64,000 nucleotides of DNA from an uncultured Clostridium sp. (GTDB lineage Bacteria; Bacillota; Clostridia; TANB77; CAG-508): assembly GCA_900551615.1 (NCBI GenBank), contig URWN01000005.1, forward strand, positions 9,848 through 73,847. Reading direction: 5' to 3'. Positions 1 to 8,944 of the stretch are shown piece by piece (position 1 is the stretch's first letter; each line of letters begins with the position of its first letter). The translations under genes and the position numbers were made by a program. The notes below the pieces were generated by a model. It was given only the letters and a program-made list of their open reading frames with translations, was not told where the DNA came from and did not search any database.

Positions 1-1187
1 TCCATATTTTCATATAAATATTGTTCTGTCTTTCTTAAATAAATTGCTGCAATTATCAAGAAAAACATTAATATTGAAATTGTTATTGAAAGTATATTTA
101 TATTGTAAAAATAATTATATAAAACATATACTAGGCTATAGCTTATAACTTGTCCTACAAACATACAGATATTAAATATTACCATATGCTCTTTTTTATA
201 TTTTTCTAATCCATCCACCTTAGTTGCGGCATATACTGCACTACAAGATTCTGATTCTATTATTGTTCCAAATGAATTCATTAATATATAATAAATTAAT
301 AGAGTTACAAAACTTGCATTAAATACTACAAATAATGACGAAATGAATATAATAATAGCCATATATGGATAAAATTTCTTATTAATTTTTTTATTGTTTA
401 TCATTTTTAATATTTGCAAAGAAATAATTGATATTACTGCAAATAATGTATTATAGTTTCCAAAACTCACTTCTGTACCTAATCTTAAAAATAATACAAT
501 TGGTAATAATTCTGTCATTGCTCCTTGTGCTGATATTCTTCTAAAAAACATACATTTATATATAGCTTTTAGATGGGGCTTTTCTTTGACAATTTCCCAA
601 AATTCTTTGATATTCATTTTATTATCTTGTACTGTAAAATCTTTGATTTTCATTGATATAGCAATAATTAATATTGTTTCTAATCCTAAGATTATAAATA
701 ATACATTATATGAAAATCTCCCTATTATAAATCCTGAAAACATAGGTGTTAATATTGCTGTAATATTTTCAAGTATATTTAAGTTAGCTAAATAACTACT
801 CATTGATTTATTTGTGTTTGAACCTATTATCATAAGTTCATATGGTACAGAATAAAATAAAACTCTTACTGTGTCTAAAGTTTTAAATAAATATATATGT
901 TTAACAATATTTTCTTTGAATATTATTAATACAAAAATGCTTATTGCACTTAACACAAAGCTTAGTCTATATATATAACTGGCATTTCTTGAATTTATTA
1001 TTTTTAGTAATATGTATTCTAATAACATTCCTAGAAATACTGAATAAACTGTGTATTTTAATATAAAATTCAAATCATTATCTACTATTTTTAATATGTA
1101 TATGTTAAAAAATAATGAAAAGAATACACTCATAAATTTTCTTAAAAATGCTATTATTGCTATATATTTTCTATTTACTTGTTCCAT
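1..1187 (-). CDS. MFS-like transporter, 3' end cut by window edge
   Basis: An open frame starts at ATG 1187 and runs without a stop to base 1, so about 395 residues are visible and the C-terminus lies outside the window. The product is almost entirely hydrophobic with about ten membrane segments separated by short Lys/Arg-rich loops, the layout of a major facilitator exporter. The start overlaps the stop of the upstream MFS gene by 17 bases, so the two are translationally coupled and may act as a pair. It is the most distal visible gene of the 17-gene minus-strand string. The MFS call rests on topology and on similarity in style to the neighbour; no substrate can be assigned. Confidence 0.75.
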   Translation of the reverse strand, partial: MEQVNRKYIAIIAFLRKFMSVFFSLFFNIYILKIVDNDLNFILKYTVYSVFLGMLLEYILLKIINSRNASYIYRLSFVLSAISIFVLIIFKENIVKHIYLFKTLDTVRVLFYSVPYELMIIGSNTNKSMSSYLANLNILENITAILTPMFSGFIIGRFSYNVLFIILGLETILIIAISMKIKDFTVQDNKMNIKEFWEIVKEKPHLKAIYKCMFFRRISAQGAMTELLPIVLFLRLGTEVSFGNYNTLFAVISIISLQILKMINNKKINKKFYPYMAIIIFISSLFVVFNASFVTLLIYYILMNSFGTIIESESCSAVYAATKVDGLEKYKKEHMVIFNICMFVGQVISYSLVYVLYNYFYNINILSITISILMFFLIIAAIYLRKTEQYLYENM

Positions 1188-2385
1188 TTTTTTCCCCTTC
1201 AAATTTTTCTATATCTTTCAAAATGTATCCCATTAATGGTATTGATAATGTAAGAATTATCAAAGCAAAATTCAACGTCACAACATTAGAACTAATTCCT
1301 GCTATTAATAAAATTGTATAGCTTACTATTCTTCCTAAATTTAAAATTCCTTCTCTAAGAGAAAAGAATTCAGATTGGTCATCCTTTTGAATTATACTAC
1401 TATCTGACATATTAAATAAACGTATTGTTCTTGAAAGGCTTAGTATTCCATTTACAAATATTTCATAACAAAAACTATAAATTATGATTGTTATATTATT
1501 TGTATTCATTAGTACAATAAATACAGATATTACCGGAATAATACTTGATATTATTAATGCCTTTTTGTCTGATTTATTTTTACTATATTTTCCATATAAT
1601 TTAATTGTAATAATTGATAAAACCGTAGAAATTGATGATATTATCCCTAAATTCATGTTGGTTTTAAATACATTAAATATTAATATTGTTATTAATGTAC
1701 CAAGTGCACCATCACTTATACTAAATCCAATTAAAAATTCTACTAAAAACATCTTTTTTATTTGTTTATTTTTTCTTATTCTTTTCAATGAATCCAATAA
1801 GTTATATTTTTTTAAAGTATTGATATTTTTTTCTGGTGTAAGCATAAATGACAAAACTATTTGTATTAAAGATATTATTAATATAATTATTGCTGTTAGC
1901 TCAAAGTTTGTAGCAGTAATTATTGTTCCAAGTAAAATTGGACATAGTACTCCAACTGTTGACACAATAATGTTTTTCTTAACTGTATAATCCGTTCTTT
2001 CTTGGTTATCTATTTTGTTTATAACAAATAAGTTATATGGAAACCAATATGTACTTTGTGAAATTCCATATAATATAGATATTAACCCCAAATGATCTAC
2101 AACTTTATCTTTTAAAATAACTATTGTCATAATATATATAAAGCTTATTATGACACCTATCCTAAACATCCCTATTCTAAATTTATTTTTTACTATACTA
2201 GCTACTATAAAGCTTCCTATTCCCAATAGAATATATGAAAATATATAATAAATTGATAAATCTATAATACTTTCTGATGAAGTTTTTATAAAATATGCTG
2301 TTAAAAATGGGCCTAAAAATATAATCATTATTTTCTTTAATGCATCAATCGCTATTATTATATTTGCTTCTGATTTTAGTTTCAT
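1171..2385 (-). CDS. MFS transporter
   Basis: 404 residues with about twelve predicted membrane helices and a basic central loop (around residues 190-215, rich in Lys/Arg), typical of major facilitator proteins of about 400 residues. The start is set by AGGAG six bases before ATG 2385. It lies 9 bases after the HAD gene and overlaps the next MFS gene by 17 bases, so it belongs to the same operon. The family is known mainly for proton-driven efflux of small molecules. Four MFS proteins in one operon suggest export rather than uptake, but this is inference; the substrate is unknown. Confidence 0.8.
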   Translation of the reverse strand: MKLKSEANIIIAIDALKKIMIIFLGPFLTAYFIKTSSESIIDLSIYYIFSYILLGIGSFIVASIVKNKFRIGMFRIGVIISFIYIMTIVILKDKVVDHLGLISILYGISQSTYWFPYNLFVINKIDNQERTDYTVKKNIIVSTVGVLCPILLGTIITATNFELTAIIILIISLIQIVLSFMLTPEKNINTLKKYNLLDSLKRIRKNKQIKKMFLVEFLIGFSISDGALGTLITILIFNVFKTNMNLGIISSISTVLSIITIKLYGKYSKNKSDKKALIISSIIPVISVFIVLMNTNNITIIIYSFCYEIFVNGILSLSRTIRLFNMSDSSIIQKDDQSEFFSLREGILNLGRIVSYTILLIAGISSNVVTLNFALIILTLSIPLMGYILKDIEKFEGEKNGTSK

Positions 2386-2394
2386 AGTTTTCTC

Positions 2395-3090
2395 CTATAT
2401 TTTTTCTATTAATTCACTAACACTTTTTACAATTTTTCCACTACAAATTTCCATCAATTCTGGTACAGATTCTTCCATACAATATCCATTATAATTTTTT
2501 ATCATTTCTATATCACTATAGCCATCACCAACCGTATAGATTCTATCCGGAGTAATTTTTTCTATCTGTGCTATTTTACTTATAGCATGTGATTTAGTTG
2601 TTTTATTTGATATTATTTCAACAGCATTTCCTGATACAAAATAACTATTCACAAATTTAGCATATTTCTCATTTATTAAAGAATTAATTTGTTTTGCTTC
2701 ATCTTCTTCGTATTTAGCATGAATTTTTGTTAAATCTTTATCATTAAAATTAGTTCTGCTATTTTCTAAATTACAGCAAAAATATTTTATTGTTTTTTCG
2801 ATTTCTAAATCTTTTTCAATATTATTTATTATATTATTATCTATTGTATAATTTAAAATAACATTATTATTTTTATCTAATATTGTTGCTCCATGATTAA
2901 TTATTAAATAATCCCATTTCAATTTATATTGTTCTGCTTTTTTCATAAAATCCATATAAGAACGTCCAGTTGCAAATATAAATATATTTCCTTTATCTCT
3001 AAATTTTTTTACGCTTGTTTTATTTTTTTCAATATCTTCATCATTTAAATAAAATGTTTGATCATAATCGCTAACTAATATTTTTTTCAT
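2395..3090 (-). CDS. HAD-superfamily phosphatase (Cof-like)
   Basis: 231 residues, the size of a small Cof-type HAD phosphatase. Motif I is DYDQT near residue 8 (DxDxT, nucleophile and acid Asp). A TGRS motif near residue 42 follows, and the C-terminal GDGYSD near residue 188 is the metal-binding motif IV. These residues support dephosphorylation of a small phosphorylated metabolite in the cytoplasm. Its ATG overlaps the stop of the upstream MATE-like gene by four bases (ATGA), indicating coupling. The substrate cannot be read from the sequence; within this operon it could act on an intermediate handled by the neighbouring enzymes. Confidence 0.8.
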   Translation of the reverse strand: MKKILVSDYDQTFYLNDEDIEKNKTSVKKFRDKGNIFIFATGRSYMDFMKKAEQYKLKWDYLIINHGATILDKNNNVILNYTIDNNIINNIEKDLEIEKTIKYFCCNLENSRTNFNDKDLTKIHAKYEEDEAKQINSLINEKYAKFVNSYFVSGNAVEIISNKTTKSHAISKIAQIEKITPDRIYTVGDGYSDIEMIKNYNGYCMEESVPELMEICSGKIVKSVSELIEKI

Positions 3091-4271
3091 TTTTCTAATA
3101 CCTTTCCTGTTTTATCTATTGCAAAATTTTTGTTAAATATAATATTAACCGTCAAAAATTGATACAACGAAGATGTCACTTGTCCAATTCCAGTACAATA
3201 TGGTGTTTTTAGTAATGATATAAATATCCTTAATATTCCTGCAGTAATTTTGTTTGTTGTTATTTCTTTAGCAAATTTTGTTAATTGCAAGTAACAAGTT
3301 TTTATTTTATATACTGGATATATGCTAAAATTAATTAACTCAAAACTTAGATATATTAATGTTATTCCTAAATCTAATTCATAAAATCTATATGAAATTA
3401 ATAACATAATAAATATTGTAGCCAATAAAACACCTTCTAATTTATAAGCATTATTTCTGTGTTCTTTATAATTAAATTCATTTTTACTTATATCTATTTT
3501 TGCAACAGTTGAAATTGATTCAAATGAATCCCATTGTGTATCTGTTATTAATGCTACAAAATTTAGTGCAACAGTATATTTTTCTCCAAATTCCAATGCA
3601 TTGCTTAATCCAAATAAGAAAATTAAAAAAAACAATATATTGTTTACAATTTCTACTGATTCATATTTTATATATTTTATTATATGTAACTTGAATTTAA
3701 ATTTTTTGTACTGTTTTATTGTGACTATTAATGTGTAAATAGCTATTGATATTAATGTAATTGCAACAATAATTGTTTTGTTTTTCGTAAATATAGCAGT
3801 TAGTATTAATACAATAAAATTTAATAAATTTAATTGTATACAATATTTATTTGCTTTTTTCTCTTCTCCAGCAAAATATAATTTTTCTAATACAAAAGAA
3901 AAAACTAGCTGAATGTATAATTGTAATATAGAATATACAGCAAATTCTTTGTATGTTTCAAAATCCATATTCATAAATTCCACATATTTTTTTACATTTA
4001 TTGCAAATAATCCAAATATTATTAGCCCTACTATTATTCCAGCTGTCATTCCAGATAAAACTGCATTTTCATCTTTATCCTTTTCTTTACTTATATTGGG
4101 TCCTGTTGCAAATATTGATTTTAATAATGCCCATATAAATTGCAATGGATATGTTAATGTAAATACATTTACTAAATTTTTATCTACTAATAGTCCTAGA
4201 CAAAACCAAGATAATATTGGTATAAACGAAAATATTGCTGAATTACTTGCTATTCGTAATAATCGTTTCAT
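3087..4271 (-). CDS. Polytopic membrane protein, MATE/flippase-like
   Basis: 394 residues with about ten to twelve membrane helices and few charged loops. The N-terminal pattern (short basic start, two closely spaced helices, then a TGPN-containing loop) resembles MATE-type multidrug exporters, but classical signature residues are weak, so it could be another flippase-like branch. It overlaps both neighbours by four bases (ATGA), with the histidine-phosphatase gene upstream and the HAD phosphatase downstream, forming a tight translationally coupled trio. It probably moves a small molecule across the cytoplasmic membrane; the family assignment is moderate. Confidence 0.6.
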   Translation of the reverse strand: MKRLLRIASNSAIFSFIPILSWFCLGLLVDKNLVNVFTLTYPLQFIWALLKSIFATGPNISKEKDKDENAVLSGMTAGIIVGLIIFGLFAINVKKYVEFMNMDFETYKEFAVYSILQLYIQLVFSFVLEKLYFAGEEKKANKYCIQLNLLNFIVLILTAIFTKNKTIIVAITLISIAIYTLIVTIKQYKKFKFKLHIIKYIKYESVEIVNNILFFLIFLFGLSNALEFGEKYTVALNFVALITDTQWDSFESISTVAKIDISKNEFNYKEHRNNAYKLEGVLLATIFIMLLISYRFYELDLGITLIYLSFELINFSIYPVYKIKTCYLQLTKFAKEITTNKITAGILRIFISLLKTPYCTGIGQVTSSLYQFLTVNIIFNKNFAIDKTGKVLEK

Positions 4272-4849
4272 TTGTTTTCTCCTATTTTTCCGTTTTTATA
4301 TTGGTACTCTCTAATTTCACAATTTTTTATTTTTGCACTAACAACAATTCCTTCTTCACTTATTCCGTTAAAATATGCATTAATTGCTCTACAAGTTCCG
4401 CCATGTGTAACTAGCAAAATATTTTTATCTTTATATTTTTCTTGTATTTCATCTAATAAATTCCATACTCTTTTACATACATTTTGTATAGGTTCTACTT
4501 TCAGCTTATTCCAATTTAAATTATAGTTATTTATTATATCTATATCTTCATTTACTATACTAGGCCATTCCTCTTTTGTTGTTCCTTCTATATTTCCACA
4601 ATTTCTTTCTATTATTCTTTCATCACTTATAATTTTACAATCTATTGCTTCATTTATTATTTCCGCAGTTTTTCTTGCTCTTTTTAATGGTGAACATATT
4701 ATCAAATCTATTTTATGGTCTTTTAATTGTGTTTTTGCTTTCTTAGCCTGTTCAATTCCTGTACTATTTAATTCTATATCTGTTCTTCCTTGGCATTTTC
4801 CTGCCACATTCCAATCTGTTTGTCCATGTCTTATTACATATAATTTCAT
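4268..4849 (-). CDS. Histidine phosphatase family protein
   Basis: 193 residues, the size of the phosphoglycerate-mutase-like branch of histidine phosphatases. The catalytic motif RHGQTDWN lies at residues 7-14, with the second His in the THGG motif near residue 149 and the conserved SPLKRA near residue 54. It should hydrolyse a phosphate ester through a phosphohistidine intermediate in the cytoplasm. Related clostridial proteins include alpha-ribazole phosphatase and broad phosphatases; no cobalamin genes are nearby, so that role is unlikely. It overlaps the GNAT_C gene upstream and the membrane protein downstream by four bases each. Confidence 0.85.
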   Translation of the reverse strand: MKLYVIRHGQTDWNVAGKCQGRTDIELNSTGIEQAKKAKTQLKDHKIDLIICSPLKRARKTAEIINEAIDCKIISDERIIERNCGNIEGTTKEEWPSIVNEDIDIINNYNLNWNKLKVEPIQNVCKRVWNLLDEIQEKYKDKNILLVTHGGTCRAINAYFNGISEEGIVVSAKIKNCEIREYQYKNGKIGENK

Positions 4850-5694
4850 TCTTTTAACTCCCCATATCCTTCATATATTGTTCCATTATTTATCAAAAAT
4901 TCTTTTATACTTTTTTGTAATCTAGTTGTTTCTGGTAATTGATGATAATTATCACATTTTTTTAAATTAAATACAAAATTCAATACATCGTTTATTCCAT
5001 TTTTAGAACTCTGTATTTCAAAAAGTTCTTGAAATTTTTTTATATTAGACTTCTCATCTAACATTGTTGATATTTCTTTACTTAATAACCATGATTCACA
5101 AATATATTTCGGATTTTCTATATTATAATATTTTTTTAATAATTCTTTTGAATTTAGTAATGAATCTTTTACTTTTTCTATATCAAGTTTTTTTCCTGCT
5201 GGTATATGTATTTTAACATTATTGTTAGTAGTTGGTTCAAACTGCAATCTTCCACATTCTATTAATCTTGCATTTATAAAATATGTTCCCCATAACATTT
5301 GTGAAATTCGGATTCCTTCATAATGTTTAATTAGAATGTCATTTAATAAACATTCTTTTACTCTTTGTTTTTGAATTTCTATTTGTTCATTATCAAAATT
5401 ATATTTGCTAATATTCTTCTTATGATACTCAAATCCCAACAATAGCAACACACTTGTTATAAATGGATTTACGTTTTCTCCAAATAATATATTTATATTT
5501 TTTTCTTCCCATAGTTCTCTAAACTTTTCTGTTTTATCAATATATAAGATTTCATATATTTCATTTGTTTTATCATATATTTTTTTATTATTATTAGTTT
5601 CATCTATACATCTATTACATTTTTCATAGTAATCTATATCTTTTATAGAATAGTACTCCAATGCTTCTTTTATTTTTTCTTTACTTAACAACAT
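4846..5694 (-). CDS. Acyltransferase-domain protein (DUF5596/GNAT_C type)
   Basis: 282 residues. The C-terminal half shows the pattern of the GNAT-like C-terminal domain: a GRLQFEP motif near residue 148, then HIPAG about 20 residues later, an ESWLL motif near residue 198 and an SNIxxFQ motif near residue 217. The N-terminal half fits the paired helical domain. Such proteins are annotated as putative acyltransferases and are scattered in Firmicutes, often beside small-molecule modification genes. It is followed by the histidine phosphatase with a four-base overlap and preceded by a GNAT gene eight bases away. The family is recognisable; its substrate is unknown. Confidence 0.7.
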   Translation of the reverse strand: MLLSKEKIKEALEYYSIKDIDYYEKCNRCIDETNNNKKIYDKTNEIYEILYIDKTEKFRELWEEKNINILFGENVNPFITSVLLLLGFEYHKKNISKYNFDNEQIEIQKQRVKECLLNDILIKHYEGIRISQMLWGTYFINARLIECGRLQFEPTTNNNVKIHIPAGKKLDIEKVKDSLLNSKELLKKYYNIENPKYICESWLLSKEISTMLDEKSNIKKFQELFEIQSSKNGINDVLNFVFNLKKCDNYHQLPETTRLQKSIKEFLINNGTIYEGYGELKE

Positions 5695-5702
5695 TTTTTC
5701 TC

Positions 5703-6158
5703 CTATTTTAAATAATATTCCATCATTAATGGATCACTCTCAAATCCATAGCTTTTATAGATAGAAATCGCTTCTGGATTATCACTACAAAGTTTCAAAA
5801 TTTCTAAATTCTGTTTTTTTGCAAATTTTATACATTCGCCTATTAATTTTGTCTGAATACCTTTTTTTCTATATTCACATAATGTAAATACATCACAAAT
5901 ATATCCTTCTTTTCCACTGATTGCACACTGAGGCATATAATTTATGATTTGTAAGCCACATGTAGCTATAATATGATTTTCTTGTTCTTCTACAAAAAAA
6001 ATTATATCTTCATTTAAATGTCTAATTAGAAATTTTTTTGTTACTTCATAAAGTCTTTTATCTTCTCCTTCTGGATAATCTTCCTTCCAGTCTTCTCTTT
6101 GTTGTAAAACTCGTAATTTTGAAAGTTCTTCTATATCCCTTTTCTCAGCAATTCTCAT
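5703..6158 (-). CDS. GNAT-family N-acetyltransferase
   Basis: 151 residues from the ATG at 6158, chosen because GGAGG lies five bases upstream; an in-frame ATG at 6194 has no such site. The acetyl-CoA pyrophosphate loop appears as RKKGIQTKL (R/Q-x-x-G-x-x pattern) near residue 110, preceded by a VFTL strand, and the C-terminal KSYGFE motif is typical of GNAT proteins. It should transfer an acetyl group from acetyl-CoA to an amine. Because it sits among exporters and a two-component system, detoxification of an amino compound is plausible, but that is inference. Confidence 0.8.
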   Translation of the reverse strand: MRIAEKRDIEELSKLRVLQQREDWKEDYPEGEDKRLYEVTKKFLIRHLNEDIIFFVEEQENHIIATCGLQIINYMPQCAISGKEGYICDVFTLCEYRKKGIQTKLIGECIKFAKKQNLEILKLCSDNPEAISIYKSYGFESDPLMMEYYLK

Positions 6159-6198
6159 ATTTCCTCCATATCTATTTTCTTTATCTTTTATCAAATAA

Positions 6199-7488
6199 CT
6201 AACTATCCATAATACTTATTTGTTTATTTTGTTTTTCTATATTTAGGTATTTATGTTTTGATAAATGTTTTTGTGCTATACAATAAACTGCATATGCAAT
6301 CCATACACCTTTAATTCCTAACACAGTATATGACAAAATCGTTGCAACTACAATTTTTATTAATGATGTAATAAAATTTCTTTGTGCTAAAAATTTAAAT
6401 TCTCTAGTTCCTCTAAGTATTGCACAATAAAACATACCACTTATTTCTTCATATTGTCCTATTATTAATAATGGCAATACAGAATAAAAAATTACCCATA
6501 ATTCATTTTCTTTAAATGATATATCTGCAATTATAATAGCAATAATTACTGTACAAACTGGAACTATAACGGAAAATATGTTTATTAATTTTCTTCCTAC
6601 ACTTTTAGCATTTTTCATTTTTTCTTGGTCTTTTCTTCCAGATTCTATTCCAATACTTATTGAAATGCCATCACCAAGTCCCTGTATAAATGCTTGTGAT
6701 ACATCTCTTATTTGTATTACAATTACATGTACTGCATATTCAGTAGGTCCAATTCTTGATACTAAAATATTAAATATAAATTTATCTATTCTTGATGCTA
6801 ATCTTTCCATACAATTCCATTTAAATAATTTCAATATTTTTTTAGATATTTCTTTATCAAATTTATATTTTATAGTAGAGTTCGATTTTAATATTAAATA
6901 AATACAAAGCCCTGTATCAATGCTTATTGTAACCCATGCTACTCCAGCTACTCCACCTCCTAATTTTACAACTATTACGTCTAAAATCAAATTACAGATT
7001 ACCGCTATAATTTTTAATGTCATTATCATTCCTTGTTTTCCTATTGTCCTTTGGTGTCCTGTAAGGACTGTAACCATAGCATTTGGAATAAATCCTATTA
7101 ATCTTATTAACATATATGTAGTACAAATTTTATCAACATTAAAAAGTCCTGGTAATAGTGGATTTATAAAATATACAACTATAATTGTTATAATTGATAT
7201 TACTAATGTTATTAATATTGAATTTCCTGTTATTTTTTTAGCTTTTTCTGTGTTGTTTTCTCCTATTGTTTTTGAAAGTAATGCTGTATTAGAAATATTT
7301 AAAGCCATTATACTCATTTGCATTATATCTATTATTACTCCCGCTGCTCCTATTGCACCTACAGCATTCGTTCCCAGTCTAGTTACAACAATTGTATCTA
7401 CTAATGTCATTAATGTATTTATAAAATATTCTAAAGCTATTGGTATAGATATTTTTAGTTGCTTTTTTACTGTTAATTCTTCATTCAT
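6199..7488 (-). CDS. MATE-family efflux protein
   Basis: 429 residues, twelve predicted membrane helices in two similar halves. The N-terminus has the classic MATE arrangement: a basic start, an IPIALEYFINTL helix, then LVDTIVVTRLG and an AIGAAG stretch near residue 50. Members export cationic drugs or metabolites using a Na+ or H+ gradient. It is the second MATE-like protein in this operon, 35 bases after the HD-domain gene and 40 before the GNAT start. Substrate unknown. Confidence 0.85.
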   Translation of the reverse strand: MNEELTVKKQLKISIPIALEYFINTLMTLVDTIVVTRLGTNAVGAIGAAGVIIDIMQMSIMALNISNTALLSKTIGENNTEKAKKITGNSILITLVISIITIIVVYFINPLLPGLFNVDKICTTYMLIRLIGFIPNAMVTVLTGHQRTIGKQGMIMTLKIIAVICNLILDVIVVKLGGGVAGVAWVTISIDTGLCIYLILKSNSTIKYKFDKEISKKILKLFKWNCMERLASRIDKFIFNILVSRIGPTEYAVHVIVIQIRDVSQAFIQGLGDGISISIGIESGRKDQEKMKNAKSVGRKLINIFSVIVPVCTVIIAIIIADISFKENELWVIFYSVLPLLIIGQYEEISGMFYCAILRGTREFKFLAQRNFITSLIKIVVATILSYTVLGIKGVWIAYAVYCIAQKHLSKHKYLNIEKQNKQISIMDS

Positions 7489-7523
7489 TTTTCTTTATCC
7501 TATATTATTTTTTATTATATATT

Positions 7524-8105
7524 TTACAAATTATCTTTTATACTAGGAAATAAATCATAAACATTAAATCCTAATTGTTCATCAATATATTGCTTTAATT
7601 TATAAGTTTCTTTTATATGATATTGTGTATTTTCATGTGCACCCTTTCTAATTATTAAATCTATCAACCTCTTATCAACAGTCATAATAATATCAGTACA
7701 CATCAAATCACATAAATTTATTATTTTTTCATATATTGTATATTCATGATTTTTAATAAATTCTGTTCTAAATGGTATATCTCTTGGAATTCCACCTGCT
7801 GTACAATAAACATCATTGTTTAAATATGAATGTGTTAGACAAATATTTGCATATTCATCATCATATCCTAATTCTTTAAGATAGTTGTATCCTTGCATTA
7901 CATGGTCTTTTCCATCTCCTACAGATCTTCCTATATCGTGTATATACCCTAATATTTTTGCATAATCTACATCTAAGTTTAACTTTTCTGCTATTTTTCC
8001 TGCTGAATCTCCCACACAAATTGAGTGGTTTATCCAGTGATCATCTGATGCTTTTTTTCTTGCTTCTTCTAACATTTCTCTTGCTTTTTCCACTGTTAAT
8101 TTCAT
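7524..8105 (-). CDS. HD-domain phosphohydrolase
   Basis: 193 residues from the ATG at 8105, supported by GGGAGGAG nine bases upstream. A His near residue 30 (HSICVGDSA), the HD pair in GYIHDIGR near residue 57, a later LTHSYL motif and a C-terminal Asp fit the metal-dependent HD phosphohydrolase fold. Members cleave phosphate from nucleotides or cyclic nucleotides. The flanking nucleoside-hydrolase genes make a nucleotide-like substrate reasonable, but this is contextual. It is 36 bases before the MATE gene start in the same operon. Confidence 0.75.
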   Translation of the reverse strand: MKLTVEKAREMLEEARKKASDDHWINHSICVGDSAGKIAEKLNLDVDYAKILGYIHDIGRSVGDGKDHVMQGYNYLKELGYDDEYANICLTHSYLNNDVYCTAGGIPRDIPFRTEFIKNHEYTIYEKIINLCDLMCTDIIMTVDKRLIDLIIRKGAHENTQYHIKETYKLKQYIDEQLGFNVYDLFPSIKDNL

Positions 8106-8141
8106 ATTTTTACACTCCTCCCTTTTCTTTAATCTTCTCAT

Positions 8142-8868
8142 CTATTGTACAAATTTGTTAAACAAATCCTTATAAATTTTATCAGCATCTAAATAATTAA
8201 CAAATGTAACTTTATGTCTATTTTCTGATAATTCATATGATGTATCCTCTTTTATAATTGGGCAACTGACTTCTTCTGTTTCAAAGCAAGTTTTATTTAT
8301 CATATATGCAATAACACTTATGTCCCAAATAACTCTTCTTTCTTGTATTCCATGATATGTATCATTATAAAATCTTTGGCATAAATAATCGCATACTTCA
8401 TTTTTTCCTTTTAAAAAATGTTCTAATTCATATATTGAAGTTTTTAAATTAGATGCCACATTTTTGCAAGGAATCACTGTTAATTTAACTTTTGATTCAT
8501 ATAATTCTCTAACTGCTTGTACATCTTGTCTAAAATTAAACTCTCTATTATTTTTCATTTTTGTTAGCAATCTCTATAATTTTATTTACTGCATCACTAT
8601 TTTTGTTATATCCATTACATATATAATCTAAAGAACCTTTAAATACTTTATTTTTTGTTTCAAAATTTAACCAATTGCATATTTTTAATATTTCGTTATA
8701 ACTCTTTTCTGTTGTTTCCTCTATTGTTTCTTTTCTATCACTATGCGAATAAGGTGCTACTGTAATTGCTTCAATATTGAATTTATCTTGATTTTTTAAT
8801 AAATATGCAAGAGCAAATTGGTCATCACATTCATTATATGTATCTGTATCTAATATTATATTGTCCAT
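8142..8868 (-). pseudogene. Broken nucleoside hydrolase (IUNH) copy
   Basis: Two overlapping frames (8548-8868 and 8142-8570) together match, almost residue for residue, the C-terminal nucleoside-hydrolase domain of the next gene upstream (8945-10381). The first piece starts with the Asp-rich DTDT and DDQFALAYLL motif. The second resumes at a FRQDVQA motif. About 38 residues present in the intact copy, including the GPITN motif, are missing at the join, and the frame changes there. The deletion point lies in an A-rich stretch (near 8550-8570), consistent with slippage between short AAAAAT repeats. It is a tandem duplicate that has lost function unless the fragment has another role. Confidence 0.8.
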
Positions 8869-8944
8869 ATTATTTTCTCCTTTATTTTATTTTATTTCAA
8901 ACCATTATGATAATTTTACAATTATGTCTCAGACTTTTTTCTCT